Shown: positions 50,641 to 60,252 of the stretch, in pieces
Position numbering within the stretch: the first letter of the stretch is position 1
Layout of the letters: each line of letters starts with the position of its first letter
DNA from: Colimorpha sp045222295
GTDB taxonomy: Bacteria; Bacteroidota; Bacteroidia; Bacteroidales; P3
Assembly: GCA_045222295.1 (NCBI GenBank)
Contig: JBGUXP010000001.1
Location: 1-64,000 of the forward strand
Direction: 5' to 3'
DNA length: 64,000 nt
The notes under the pieces: model-generated
The model's input: only the letters and a program-made list of their open reading frames with translations
Database searches by the model: none
Told to the model about the DNA's origin: nothing
Position numbers and translations under genes: made by a program

Positions 50641-53600
50641 TTACTTCACGATTAGTTTGCGGATGGCGTTGACCTGTTCGCCAACGATACGGACGAAGTA
50701 GGCACCCTGGGCCATCTTTGTAACGTCGATAGTGAGCGTACCGTCATTGACAGACCACTTACCAGACTCGCGACCATTCATGTCAACCACCGTCACCGTA
50801 GCCTTGCCCTCGATACCCTTCAAGGTTACCGTGCTGCTGGCCGGGTTAGGATAGAGACCGATGGATGCAGCGTTGACATCGTCAATGCCAACATTGGCGG
50901 TAGTGAAGGTGTAGGTGGCGCTGAACTCGCTCTGTTCCTCATCGCTGCAGACGGCCATGACAGCCACCGTATAGGAGGTGTTGGCAGCAAGTCCGGTGAG
51001 AGTATAGGGATTGGTGCTAGCGTTGACAGTCTGACCGTTGTAGTCAATCACCCATGCCGTGGCAGTGCCGTTCTCTGTCCAGCTGATAGTGGCGCTGTTA
51101 CTGGTGATATTGCTGACAGCAACATTGCCGGGAGCCGGGCAGGTGGCCGGCTCGCCGTTTGACTCGAAGTTAGCGGTGAGTGTAATGTCGGTTGTCACAG
51201 TGAAAGTGTAGGGGTTGTCCGAGGAGACCACGTTACCATTGGAGGTCCAGTTCACAAAGCGATAGCCGTTGTTAGCGTTAGCCGTGGCAGTGAAGCTGCC
51301 GTTCTCAACAACAACGGTAGCACCGGCAGGCGTCACGATACCCATGGTGGCATTGGCTGTGGCCAAGGTCACAGTGTAGGTTGTAGGCTGCGGAACTGTG
51401 CTATCCACAGTGATAGTGACATTGTCGATGTGCAGGTCGTTATCGCCACCTTCAACAGTGCTCTCACCGTAGAATGCAATGCGGATATCCTGACCTGCAT
51501 AAGCAGCCAGCGAGATAGTGGCGGTAGTGGCATTGGGAGAGATGGACGCATAGGCGTTGTTGACGGAATCCCAAGTGGCGACAGGAGTCCAAGAGGCTCC
51601 ATTGTCGGTAGTGACAAGCACCATGAAGCGGTCGTCGTTGCCGGCCTGCTCAATGCTATCGGTGGAGTTGTATTTCGTCAGAGAATAGTCGAAGCTAAGC
51701 TCGGTAGAAGCAACCATATTGATGGTGGGTGTAACCAACCAGTGCTTGACAGCAGTGCCATAGATATTCACCTTGACATGCTGGCTTCCACCCATGGCGA
51801 CAGAGGAGAGCTGCCAGTTGCCACCATCTGCAAGGGTGGTGGAGGCTCCGTTATAGAGTCCGATGTAGCGGCTCCAGCACTGGAGGTTGGAAATGGCGGT
51901 CAGGCCATCGAAGTTCTCCTCCCAGGGCAGGTCGGCATCACGGATGACGTCGCATTCGGTGCGCATGCTTCCCGTAACGGCAAAACTGGTGTCGCCGGTA
52001 CCGCAGAGAGCACGGACAGCGAAGGAATGCTCGGCGGCAGCGGCCAGGCCTGTAGCAGTGAAGCTGGCCACAGTGGTGGGTTGCCAGGCGCCACCATCAA
52101 CGCTGACGAGCCATGTGCTCTCGCTACCCATAGGTGTCCAGCTGAGGGTGATGCTGTTGGCCGTAGCGGTGTCGAATGTGAGGTCGGCAGGTGTAGCGCA
52201 GCTGAGGGCTTCAACATGGATGTTGTCGACAGCGGCAGCAGGATTATTACCACCACTATTATCGTTACGCCACATGAAGACCAATTTGTAGCGACCATTG
52301 TTGGCAACACTGAAGGTGCCGTTTGCCTGGGCATAGTTGGTGTCTCGGTTCAACTTGCCACCAACAATATCCTGCCAGCCGGCAGGAACACCCGTAGAAT
52401 AAGAGGTAAGGGGGAATACATTGGCAGTGAGCGTCAGGCTGTCGGGCATGGCGAAGACGCGGAGGAAGTCGTAGTTGCTTTCACCGTTGGCATGCCAATC
52501 GAAGGAGACAGCATACTCGCCGGCCTCAAGGTCGAAGGTGCGGAAAGCATAACTGACAGCCTGAGAGTTGACATTGTAGGCATTGGTGGCACCGTTGTCG
52601 TTCGAGATGTAGAGGCTGCTGTTGCCGGTAGCAGCGGTGGCATTGCCGATAACCCAGACATTGCCGTTGCCCTGGGCAAACTCCCACTGGAGGTCATCGC
52701 CAGCCTCGAAGCCGGTGCTGTAAGGCAGCACAGTGACAGGCATGGAGAGAGTGGTGAAGGTGGCGGTGCGGGCGTTGGTGAGCTCGCCGGAGCAGAGACG
52801 GCGCACGCTGACAGTGTAGGTGGTGCCGGGGAGAAGATTGCTGAAGCTGTAGGTCAGGGCATTGCTGACGGTAACGGAATCGCCGTTGGTGCAGGCAACC
52901 ACATAGTCGCCAGTGCCATTGACATCCGTCCAGGTAAGGGTGGCATGAGTGGTGTCGACATCGCTGACAACGAGGGTAGCAGGACGGGAACAGGTTCCGA
53001 GGGCCTCAACGACAATGCTGTCGAGGTAACCATAGGCGCTGCTATAGGTGGTGTATTCATCATAATCGTAGTCATAATCCTCGTCTCCATCAATATTGCG
53101 CTGCATGATGGTGATACGGTTGCCCGTACCCATGTAGGCGCTGAGGTCGAGGTCGTACTGATGCCACTCGTGGTCGGCAGCCACGAAGGTTGCCAGACGG
53201 GTGAAGGTGGTGGTATCGGCAGTGGAGCTGCTCACACCCACGGCAAGCTCGGTGAAGTCGGCATCATAGCTGCCGCCCACCTTGTACCAGAAGCTCATGG
53301 TGAGGGTGTTGACGGGAGCCTGGAAGACGGGAAGATAGGCCACCGAGTAGTAGTACGGGTTACTGCTATAGCCGTCGTCGCTGTACATCGAGTAGAAACG
53401 CATGGCATTGGCGCTGCCGTTGTATCCACCGTCCATAACGTACGGGTGGTTGTTGGTATTGGTATACGAGCCACTCTGGTAGATGCGGTTCCAGCAGGGG
53501 TTGAAGCCGGTGGCACCAGTAGTCCAAGACTCAAAACCCTCCGTCCAAGGCAAGGTAGCGATGTCCTCGCATTCGGTGAAGAACGAAGTGCTGACCGCCG

Positions 53601-56600
53601 TGGTGGAATCACCGTCAGAGCAGAGGGCACGGACATAAACGGTGTAGCCGGTACCGGATAGGAGACCACTGAGGGTGGCCACAGTGTCGGTGGGGAAAAG
53701 CATAGCCACAGTGTCGGTGCCGTTGACCACGGCAACGCTGTAGTTGTTAACCAGGGTAGTATCATCAATCCAAAGGCCAGCACCACTAGAGGTAATATCG
53801 CGCACCACAACGCCGTTGGGACGCTCACATGAAGTGGCAACACCAACAATCAAATCGTCAATCCACCAGTAATAGTTGTTGTCAGTAGACTGCTCCTGCT
53901 TGATGGCGATACGGGCGCCATCGGGTGCATTGGCAAAGGTCACCTCGGCATAGCCCCTAGTGGAGGCATAGTCAGCCGGATTGAAGAGCGCCTTCTGCAC
54001 AAAAACGGTGTCGTCATACACATAACCCACAAGAAGATTGCTCGATTTTGTAGCGTCCTCTGACTTAAGCCAGAATCCAAGCATCAAATTGCTGATACCA
54101 TCCTCAAATTCGGGAAGCAATGCAATATGGGAAGTAGTGGTGTAACTAGAGAATCGATAGGATCTGCTGCCGCTAATGGCGCCATACGAAACAATGTTCA
54201 TTTTCGTTGCATCAGGACCCAAATACCCCCAACAGGGAATAATTCCGGAGGCTGCAGAATAACTATCGAAGTCCTCGTGCCAAGGAAGAGATTCACTGAT
54301 AATAGCCACACAACCCGTACGGAAACTCGTACTGACAGTACCGGTAGCTTCATCTCCGCAAACGGTGGCCACACTGACGGTATAAACAGTGTTGGCGGTA
54401 AGGTCGTTGATAGTGTAGGTGATATCATAGAAATCAGCGCTGTCGATGATGCTGTCGTTCACAGCAAGGTAATAGCGATAGCTGTATGCATCGGCTGGAT
54501 CGTTGACACTAATATCGACGCTCTCGGTACCGATATTACTGGCACTGACACTCACAGGACGGGAACACATAGGAATGGGCTCTACCACCACGTCGTCGAC
54601 AAACCAGAACCAATTGATCTGACAATCTTTCTGGAGAAAAGCGATGCGGGCACCTTCAGGAGCCTCAGCCATGGAGACTTCCTTCTCCTCGTAGCCGGTG
54701 AAGTCGTTGTAGTTCCAAGTGCTCACGGCAGTGAAGGTGGTAGTGTCGGCCACATTGGTCAGGTAACCCACCTGGAACTTGCCACAGCTGCTGTTAGTAG
54801 GATTTTCGGGACGCGTCCAGAAGCGCACCTGCAGGCCACTGAGTTCCTCATCCATCGAGGGCAAGGCGATCATATTGCGGGTACCGCCATAGAATCTGAC
54901 ATATTTCGAGCCCGAATGGCTATTGCTGGTGGAGGTGGTATTCGCATTCACCCTCGCGTTGCCACCGAGAACTGTCCAACATCCGGGAGCTGCATCTGTG
55001 GCATCGTTTTCAAAATCATTGCTGTAGGGGATCTCCTCGGCGGCACAGGCGGTGGTGAAACTGACGACGGTGGCATCGGTGAGGGTGCCGTTGTCGCAGA
55101 GGGTGCGCACACTGACCGTGTAGCTGGTATTGGCACTCAATGTGTCGAGGTCAAGGGTGTTGCTATAGGTCATAGTGCTGTCTCCACCAACGATGGCCAC
55201 ACTGTAGGAACCGGCATTGTTGGCATCGGAGATGGTGAGGGTGGCGGTGGTGGCAGTCAGGTTGCCGACGGCAACGCTGCTGGGACGCACGCAGGAGGGC
55301 ACATCCTGAATGGTAATATCATCAATATAAATAGAATTATAGGTCGAGGTACCGGCATAGCGGAAGGCGATGCTACCGGTGGTATAGCCGGCGAAGGTCA
55401 CCTCGTAGGGAGTCCATCCGTTGCTGTCGGGATGGCATACCTGCACGGGGACAAAGGTGGCGGGGTCTCCGGGGTTGCTCATCACTCCCACTTCAACCCA
55501 AGCGGAAACCACACCGCTGTAGCTGACATAGGGTTTGTGCCAGAAGGAGAGCTGCAGGGTGCTCAGGTCGCTCTCGAAGGAGGGCATGGCAATCACCTGC
55601 GTGGTGGTGCCATAGAGCAGAAGGCTTTTCGAGGCGCTGTGGCTGTTGGCCGCACTGATGGCGGGGTAGCTGGTGCTGGAGCTGTTGACGGTCCAGCAGC
55701 TGAGGTTATTCTCGTTCACCACGCCTGTGGCGAGGCTGTCGAAATGGGCCGTCCAGGGCAGGTCGTCGTGAGCAATGGCCACACAGGAGGTGCGGAACGA
55801 GGTGGTGATGGGCACCGTAGTGCTGCCGTCGGAGCAGTTGCTGACCACAACAACCTGATAAGGGGTGTTGACTGCAAGATTGTTAAGGGGTACTACAGTG
55901 TCGGTGGCAGAAATGGTGGTGGTAGTTTCGCCGATGACCTGAACGGTGTAGTCGCCATTGACAGTGGTGTCGTTGATGACGAGTTCGGCGCCACTGCTGG
56001 TGATGTCGCGGATGGCCAGCGAAGCGGGACGCTGACAGGCGGGAGCGGTGGTGACGATGATGTCGTCGATATAAACAGCGTAACCGCTATAGGGAGAGTT
56101 GTGCATGCGGAAAGCCACATAGTGGGCATCCTCCATGTCGGCGGTGGGGAGGATGGCCTCATAGTAGCCCCACGTGGAGGACATCTGGCCTGTGGAATAG
56201 ACAGCTGTGAAAGTGGTGGTGTCGGAAGGATTGGTCATGTAACCCACCTGAATGGTGGCGTAGTTGGCGGTGCCGCCTTTGGCGAAGAAACTGACCATCA
56301 TGCCGGCGATGTCCTCCATGGCGGGGAGCACGGCGAACATGGGGCTGTTGTTGTTGCCGGCATAGCCATAGAGCACCGTGTCGGCGGTGCCGTTGGGACC
56401 CGTAGTGCTGTAGGCATAGGGCAGGTAGGTGCCATAGTAGCCCATGCGGTTCCAGCAGGGGTCAAAATAGGCAGAGCCCGTGGTCCACGAGGAGAAGTTC
56501 TCGGTGAAAGGCATATCGTCGCTGGTCAGCATGACACACGCGGTGCGGCCACTCACGACAGTAAAGAGAGAAGATTCGGTAGCGCTACAGTAGGCACGGA

Positions 56601-57303
56601 TACCAAAAGTGTAGGTTGTGTTGGCAGTAAGATCGGAAACGGTGTAGAAAGTGTCGGTCACGTTCGAGACAATGACACTGGTGTCGGCCATATTGTAAAG
56701 GGTGTAGGAGGCACCGGTGTTGGCGGGGTCGCTCCACGAGAGAACAATCTCGCTGGCTGTAGCAGAGGCGATGGAGAGGCTTGCCACTCGCGAACAGGTG
56801 GGTGGCTCGCCAATGTAGATGTCGTCGATATACAGATAGTAGGCATCATAGGCCATACTCTTGATGGCCACATACTTGGTGCCGGCGGGCACCGTGGTGG
56901 TGTATTCTGCCCAGTCGGAATTACCGGGGACCGTCACAGACTGGTTCCACGTAAAAGCCGTGGTGTCGCTGGTTGTGGAGGAATAGCCCACGGCAAATTG
57001 CTCCAGATAGTTGAGCGTGCCTGTACGATACCAGAAAGAGACCTGGGTCGTGGCAGTCGCCAGAAACTCGGGCGAAATAAGGAACTGGCTAGGCGAAGTC
57101 GTCCAATAAAAACCATAGCTGAAATCTCCTTCATGAGCCTGCGAGTTGCTTCTGTCAGAGCTGTTATGACAGTGCGTCTCGGTCCATTGCGCGAACGCTG
57201 CCGCATCTTCGAAGTCCATGCTGATAGGCAGGGGCTGTTGCGCCTGGGTCACCAGCGGCAGGGACAATGCCGCCAGAAGCGCGAAAAGTTTTAGTTTTTT
57301 CAT
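50641..57303 (-). CDS. giant modular surface protein: jelly-roll and fibronectin III modules, type IX cargo
   Basis: 2220 residues. Signal peptide about 1-22 (ends TQAQ). Eight modules, each about 245-275 residues, contain a jelly-roll (choice-of-anchor J/MAM-like) domain opening with a LPWxExFxSW-type motif (module starts at about 22, 264, 514, 756, 1004, 1249, 1524, 1789) and then a fibronectin III domain opening with CSRP. An InlB B-repeat-like domain begins near 1973 (ATMGIVTPAGATVVVENG), then another Fn3, and a type A sorting domain from about 2140 (YPNPASSTVTLKG ... AQGAYFVRIVG). No catalytic domain. Likely secreted and anchored at the surface for adhesion or glycan binding. Confidence 0.92.
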   Translation of the reverse strand: MKKLKLFALLAALSLPLVTQAQQPLPISMDFEDAAAFAQWTETHCHNSSDRSNSQAHEGDFSYGFYWTTSPSQFLISPEFLATATTQVSFWYRTGTLNYLEQFAVGYSSTTSDTTAFTWNQSVTVPGNSDWAEYTTTVPAGTKYVAIKSMAYDAYYLYIDDIYIGEPPTCSRVASLSIASATASEIVLSWSDPANTGASYTLYNMADTSVIVSNVTDTFYTVSDLTANTTYTFGIRAYCSATESSLFTVVSGRTACVMLTSDDMPFTENFSSWTTGSAYFDPCWNRMGYYGTYLPYAYSTTGPNGTADTVLYGYAGNNNSPMFAVLPAMEDIAGMMVSFFAKGGTANYATIQVGYMTNPSDTTTFTAVYSTGQMSSTWGYYEAILPTADMEDAHYVAFRMHNSPYSGYAVYIDDIIVTTAPACQRPASLAIRDITSSGAELVINDTTVNGDYTVQVIGETTTTISATDTVVPLNNLAVNTPYQVVVVSNCSDGSTTVPITTSFRTSCVAIAHDDLPWTAHFDSLATGVVNENNLSCWTVNSSSTSYPAISAANSHSASKSLLLYGTTTQVIAMPSFESDLSTLQLSFWHKPYVSYSGVVSAWVEVGVMSNPGDPATFVPVQVCHPDSNGWTPYEVTFAGYTTGSIAFRYAGTSTYNSIYIDDITIQDVPSCVRPSSVAVGNLTATTATLTISDANNAGSYSVAIVGGDSTMTYSNTLDLDTLSANTSYTVSVRTLCDNGTLTDATVVSFTTACAAEEIPYSNDFENDATDAAPGCWTVLGGNARVNANTTSTSNSHSGSKYVRFYGGTRNMIALPSMDEELSGLQVRFWTRPENPTNSSCGKFQVGYLTNVADTTTFTAVSTWNYNDFTGYEEKEVSMAEAPEGARIAFLQKDCQINWFWFVDDVVVEPIPMCSRPVSVSASNIGTESVDISVNDPADAYSYRYYLAVNDSIIDSADFYDITYTINDLTANTVYTVSVATVCGDEATGTVSTSFRTGCVAIISESLPWHEDFDSYSAASGIIPCWGYLGPDATKMNIVSYGAISGSRSYRFSSYTTTSHIALLPEFEDGISNLMLGFWLKSEDATKSSNLLVGYVYDDTVFVQKALFNPADYASTRGYAEVTFANAPDGARIAIKQEQSTDNNYYWWIDDLIVGVATSCERPNGVVVRDITSSGAGLWIDDTTLVNNYSVAVVNGTDTVAMLFPTDTVATLSGLLSGTGYTVYVRALCSDGDSTTAVSTSFFTECEDIATLPWTEGFESWTTGATGFNPCWNRIYQSGSYTNTNNHPYVMDGGYNGSANAMRFYSMYSDDGYSSNPYYYSVAYLPVFQAPVNTLTMSFWYKVGGSYDADFTELAVGVSSSTADTTTFTRLATFVAADHEWHQYDLDLSAYMGTGNRITIMQRNIDGDEDYDYDYDEYTTYSSAYGYLDSIVVEALGTCSRPATLVVSDVDTTHATLTWTDVNGTGDYVVACTNGDSVTVSNALTYSFSNLLPGTTYTVSVRRLCSGELTNARTATFTTLSMPVTVLPYSTGFEAGDDLQWEFAQGNGNVWVIGNATAATGNSSLYISNDNGATNAYNVNSQAVSYAFRTFDLEAGEYAVSFDWHANGESNYDFLRVFAMPDSLTLTANVFPLTSYSTGVPAGWQDIVGGKLNRDTNYAQANGTFSVANNGRYKLVFMWRNDNSGGNNPAAAVDNIHVEALSCATPADLTFDTATANSITLSWTPMGSESTWLVSVDGGAWQPTTVASFTATGLAAAAEHSFAVRALCGTGDTSFAVTGSMRTECDVIRDADLPWEENFDGLTAISNLQCWSRYIGLYNGASTTLADGGNWQLSSVAMGGSQHVKVNIYGTAVKHWLVTPTINMVASTELSFDYSLTKYNSTDSIEQAGNDDRFMVLVTTDNGASWTPVATWDSVNNAYASISPNATTATISLAAYAGQDIRIAFYGESTVEGGDNDLHIDNVTITVDSTVPQPTTYTVTLATANATMGIVTPAGATVVVENGSFTATANANNGYRFVNWTSNGNVVSSDNPYTFTVTTDITLTANFESNGEPATCPAPGNVAVSNITSNSATISWTENGTATAWVIDYNGQTVNASTNPYTLTGLAANTSYTVAVMAVCSDEEQSEFSATYTFTTANVGIDDVNAASIGLYPNPASSTVTLKGIEGKATVTVVDMNGRESGKWSVNDGTLTIDVTKMAQGAYFVRIVGEQVNAIRKLIVK

Positions 57304-57488
57304 CTGTTTTTTTATTTTAACGTTTTTTAATAATAAATAAATATTTCAATTTAATTATAACAACGGAAAGAACATGCCAAAAACTACATCCCCCCGCTCT
57401 CTTCCATCTCGCCTCCCCTTCTCCCGAACATCTTATCGGCTCCATGCTCAGTGTGTTATCCTCACCAACCCCCTCGAACAAAAGTCGG

Positions 57489-57520
57489 GCAAATATAGGA
57501 AAAAAATAATTCATCGAAAA
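57489..57520 (-). promoter_or_regulatory. probable promoter of the giant modular gene
   Basis: Minus-strand TATATTTGC (plus 57489-57497) preceded by a T-rich -33 region. The leader would be about 180 nt, long for this genome, so a nearer promoter is not excluded. Confidence 0.5.
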
Positions 57521-57606
57521 AAAACGTCAGAGGAAATCCGACGCGCCGGAGCCGCCTGACCCCCTCCCTAAAAAAAACGCCTAAAAACCAAGTCCCAAAG
57601 CCACCT

Positions 57607-57670
57607 CCTCTGTACATGCTCTGTACTTCCTCTGTACTTCCTCTGTACATACTCTGTATCCGACACAGAG
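57607..57670. repeat. 11 bp array x 5 with inverted tail (second copy)
   Basis: Units CCTCTGTACAT, GCTCTGTACTT, CCTCTGTACTT, CCTCTGTACAT, ACTCTGTATCC, then the inverted copy ACACAGAG at 57663-57670. Same unit, copy number and inverted end as the array at 39133. Confidence 0.92.
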
Positions 57671-57776
57671 AAAGTACTGAGAAAAGGCAGAGATTGGGCC
57701 GAGGGCATCTCCCGGAAGGCACCCGTCGGCAGTGCAAAACATACCGCATTCAGTTTCAGAATAATAAAAAAAAAAC

Positions 57777-57807
57777 TTGGAATGTCATTTTTTTTTACTA
57801 TCTTTGC
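57777..57807 (+). promoter_or_regulatory. iorA promoter
   Basis: TTGG at 57777 and TATCTTTG at 57799-57806, with about 18 bp spacing; leader about 35 nt. Confidence 0.75.
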
Positions 57808-57847
57808 AACTTCAAAAATAATTATATATTAACCAAAAATAACAGTT

Positions 57848-59434
57848 ATGTCAAAACTCCTTCTTTTAGGCGACGAGGCTATAGCACAGGCATTTATCGA
57901 TGCCGGCGGCAGCGCTATCAATAGCTACCCGGGCACCCCGTCGACCCAGATTACCGAATATGTGATGAAGAGCAAACAGGCCAAGGAACAGGGAGTTGTC
58001 GCCAACTGGTGCGCCAACGAGAAGACCGCTCTCGAGGCCTCTATCGGCGTGGCCTACAGCGGCAAGCGCGCCATGACCTGCATGAAGCACGTGGGCCTCA
58101 ACGTCTGCGGCGACCCCTTCATGAACGCCTCCATCATCGGCACCAAGGGTGTCATCATCGTCGTGGCCGACGACCCCAGCATGTTCTCCTCGCAGGACGA
58201 GCAGGACAGCCGCTACTACGGCCACTGGGCTATGATCCCCATGCTCGAGCCCTCGAACCAGCAGGAAGCCTACGACATGGTCTTCTTCGGCTATGAACTC
58301 AGCGAGCAGATGGGCACCCCCATCCTGATGCGCATCCCCACCCGTCTGGCCCACAGCCGCGCCGGCGTCGAGCGCAAGCCCGTCCGCGCACAGAACCCCC
58401 TCAGCAGTCCCAGCGACCCCAAGAGCTATGTGCTGCTGCCCGCCAACGCCAAGAACCTCTACCGCAGCCTCATCGACAAGCAGCCTGCCTTCACCAAGAG
58501 CAGCGAGGAGAGCGGCTTCAACCAGTATATCCCCGGTACCGACCACAAGCGCGGCATCATCACCACCGGAATCGCCTTCAACTACCTCCAGGAGAACTTC
58601 CCCGGCGGCAAGTGTCCCTATCCCGTGGTGAAAATCACCCAGTACCCGATGCCTTACAATATGCTGAGCAAACTCTATGACGAGGTCGACGAGCTGCTCG
58701 TGCTCGAAGACGGCCAGCCCTTCGTCGAGGAGCACATCAAAGGCTTCTTGGGCAAAGGCAAGCCCGTACACGGCCGCTTGGATGAGACCATCCGCCGCGA
58801 CGGCGAGCTCAACGCCGAGAAGGTCGCCATCGCCCTGGGCACCCCCATGCCCAAGGGTCCCGCAGTGCCCGAGGTAGTCACCAACCGTCCTCCCGCACTC
58901 TGCGTCGGCTGCCCCCACATCGACAGCTACCAGGCTGTTGTCGACGTGATGAAGAAATACCCCAACGGCCGCGTCTTTGGTGACATCGGATGCTACACCC
59001 TCGGCTTCAACATGGGTGCCATCGACACCACCGTCTGCATGGGCGCCAGTATCACCATGGCCAAGGGTGCTGCCGAAATGGGCATCTTCCCCGCCATCGG
59101 CGTCATCGGTGACGGTACCTTCGGCCACAGCGGCATGACCGGTCTGCTCGACTGTGTCAACGAGAAGGCCAACGTCATCATCATGATTCTCGACAACGAC
59201 ATCACGGCTATGACCGGCGGTCAGCCCTCCAGCGCCAACCAGAAGCTCTTCAACATCTGCAAGGGCCTCGGTGTTGACCCCGACCACATCCGTACCATTG
59301 TGCCGCTGCCCAAGAACCACGACGAGTTCATGAAGATTCTCGAAGAGGAGATTGCCTACAACGGCGTCAGCGTCATCATCCCGCAGCGTGTCTGCATCGT
59401 CGAGAACAAGAAACGTATTGCAGCTAACAAATAA
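57848..59434 (+). CDS. iorA: indolepyruvate ferredoxin oxidoreductase alpha subunit
   Basis: 528 residues. Converts aryl pyruvates to aryl-acetyl-CoA with ferredoxin. N-terminal domain: LLLGDEAIAQAFIDAGGSAI and YPGTPSTQITEYV; TPP domain: CVGCPHIDSYQAV, GDIGCYTLGFNMGAIDT and GDGTFGHSGMTGLLDCVNE. It ends right after the TPP domain, so the two-cluster ferredoxin domain of longer IorA proteins (about 590 or more residues) is missing; as far as I recall this shorter form is usual in Bacteroidales. An external ferredoxin must take the electrons. iorB follows after 15 bp. Confidence 0.93.
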   Translation: MSKLLLLGDEAIAQAFIDAGGSAINSYPGTPSTQITEYVMKSKQAKEQGVVANWCANEKTALEASIGVAYSGKRAMTCMKHVGLNVCGDPFMNASIIGTKGVIIVVADDPSMFSSQDEQDSRYYGHWAMIPMLEPSNQQEAYDMVFFGYELSEQMGTPILMRIPTRLAHSRAGVERKPVRAQNPLSSPSDPKSYVLLPANAKNLYRSLIDKQPAFTKSSEESGFNQYIPGTDHKRGIITTGIAFNYLQENFPGGKCPYPVVKITQYPMPYNMLSKLYDEVDELLVLEDGQPFVEEHIKGFLGKGKPVHGRLDETIRRDGELNAEKVAIALGTPMPKGPAVPEVVTNRPPALCVGCPHIDSYQAVVDVMKKYPNGRVFGDIGCYTLGFNMGAIDTTVCMGASITMAKGAAEMGIFPAIGVIGDGTFGHSGMTGLLDCVNEKANVIIMILDNDITAMTGGQPSSANQKLFNICKGLGVDPDHIRTIVPLPKNHDEFMKILEEEIAYNGVSVIIPQRVCIVENKKRIAANK

Positions 59435-59441
59435 GAAAGGA
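59433..59441 (+). promoter_or_regulatory. Shine-Dalgarno-like site of iorB
   Basis: AAGAAAGGA ends 8 nt before ATG 59450, matching the sites before vorB and its beta-subunit gene. Confidence 0.55.
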
Positions 59442-59449
59442 AAAGAACA

Positions 59450-60013
59450 ATGAAGAAAGACATCATACTTTGCGGCGTAGGTGGCGATGGTATCGTTTCC
59501 GTGGCCAAAATCATCAGCGACGCCGCCCTCAACCTGGGCATGAACGTCAAGCAGAGCGAGATTCACGGCATGAGCCAGCGCGGCGGCTCGGTGTTCAGCC
59601 ACCTCCGCATCAGCTCGGAGCCCATCTTCGCCGACGTCATCCCCGAAGGCAAGGCCGACATCATCCTCAGCTCCGAACCCATGGAAGCCCTGCGCTACCT
59701 GCCCTTCCTGGCCCCCGACGGTGCTGTCATCACCAACAGCGACCCATTCATCAACATCAAGAACTATCCTGAGATTGAGAAGGTCAATGCCGAACTCGCC
59801 AAACTGAAGAAGTGCGTCAGCTTCAACGCCAACGCCATCGCCAAGGAGCTCAACGCCCGCGGCAACATGGTGCTGCTGGGTGCTGCCGCCCCCTACCTCG
59901 AGCTGCCGTTCGAGGAGCTGGAGAAGGCCATCAAGAGCATCTTCGGTCGCAAAGGCGACGCCGTGGTGGAGACCAACATCAAAGCCATCCGCGCCGGCCG
60001 CGACGCCAAGTAA
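59450..60013 (+). CDS. iorB: indolepyruvate oxidoreductase beta subunit
   Basis: 187 residues, a gamma-type domain. GVGGDGIVSVAKIISDAAL and SEIHGMSQRGGSVFSHLRIS are family hallmarks. It pairs with IorA to form the active enzyme. Terminator 26 bp downstream. Confidence 0.95.
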   Translation: MKKDIILCGVGGDGIVSVAKIISDAALNLGMNVKQSEIHGMSQRGGSVFSHLRISSEPIFADVIPEGKADIILSSEPMEALRYLPFLAPDGAVITNSDPFINIKNYPEIEKVNAELAKLKKCVSFNANAIAKELNARGNMVLLGAAAPYLELPFEELEKAIKSIFGRKGDAVVETNIKAIRAGRDAK

Positions 60014-60038
60014 AAACGTTTAATTTAGCATAAAAAGA

Positions 60039-60078
60039 AAGCCTCCCAGTGGCATGATTTCACTGGGAGGCTTATTTT
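60039..60078 (+). terminator. terminator of iorAB
   Basis: Perfect 13 bp stem AAGCCTCCCAGTG / CACTGGGAGGCTT (60039-60051 and 60061-60073) with a 9 nt loop, then TATTTTA. Confidence 0.92.
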
Positions 60079-60123
60079 ATAACCATTGAAAAATAGCACC
60101 TTATAACTATTCTTTAAAAATAA

Positions 60124-60156
60124 TTTTGCCAGTTCAGAAAATGTTCGTACTTTTGC
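60124..60156 (+). promoter_or_regulatory. tRNA-His promoter, extended type
   Basis: TTTTGCCAGTTCAGAAAA and TGTTCGTACTTTTGCA; -7 box at 60148-60155. Almost the same sequence as the promoters at 45837 and 60507. Confidence 0.88.
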
Positions 60157-60177
60157 ACTCGCTTTTAAGCGAAAGAC

Positions 60178-60252
60178 GGTGGGCGTAGTTCAGCTGGTTA
60201 GAGCGCCAGATTGTGGATCTGGAGGTCGTGGGTTCGAACCCCACCTCCCACC
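60178..60252 (+). tRNA. tRNA-His (GTG)
   Basis: Cloverleaf with anticodon loop TTGTGGA (anticodon GTG) and T-loop GGTTCGAACC. The acceptor stem starts GTGGGCG at 60179 and carries the extra 5-prime G (60178) opposite C73, the identity mark of tRNA-His. CCA is not encoded. One C-T mismatch in the acceptor stem. Confidence 0.97.

Larger units (their letters stand above)
57304..57847. other. gene-free gap between the giant gene and iorA
   Basis: No gene seen. It contains the presumed giant-gene promoter (57489-57520), the 11 bp array (57607-57670) and the iorA promoter (57777-57807). The 57304-57350 part is AT-only and probably leader. Confidence 0.65.

Noticed and set aside
51430..57294. Two long plus-strand frames (743 and 1055 codons) antisense to the giant modular gene
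   Set aside because: Their translations are low-complexity Gly/Val/His mixtures mirroring Thr/Ser/Val codons of the real modules; no start context or domain.
39133..57670. 11 bp arrays read as a CRISPR
   Set aside because: Units are contiguous without spacers, repeats are far too short and no cas genes are nearby.
57866..59602. A 578-codon minus-strand frame across iorA
   Set aside because: Shadow of iorA, which has all TPP and family motifs.
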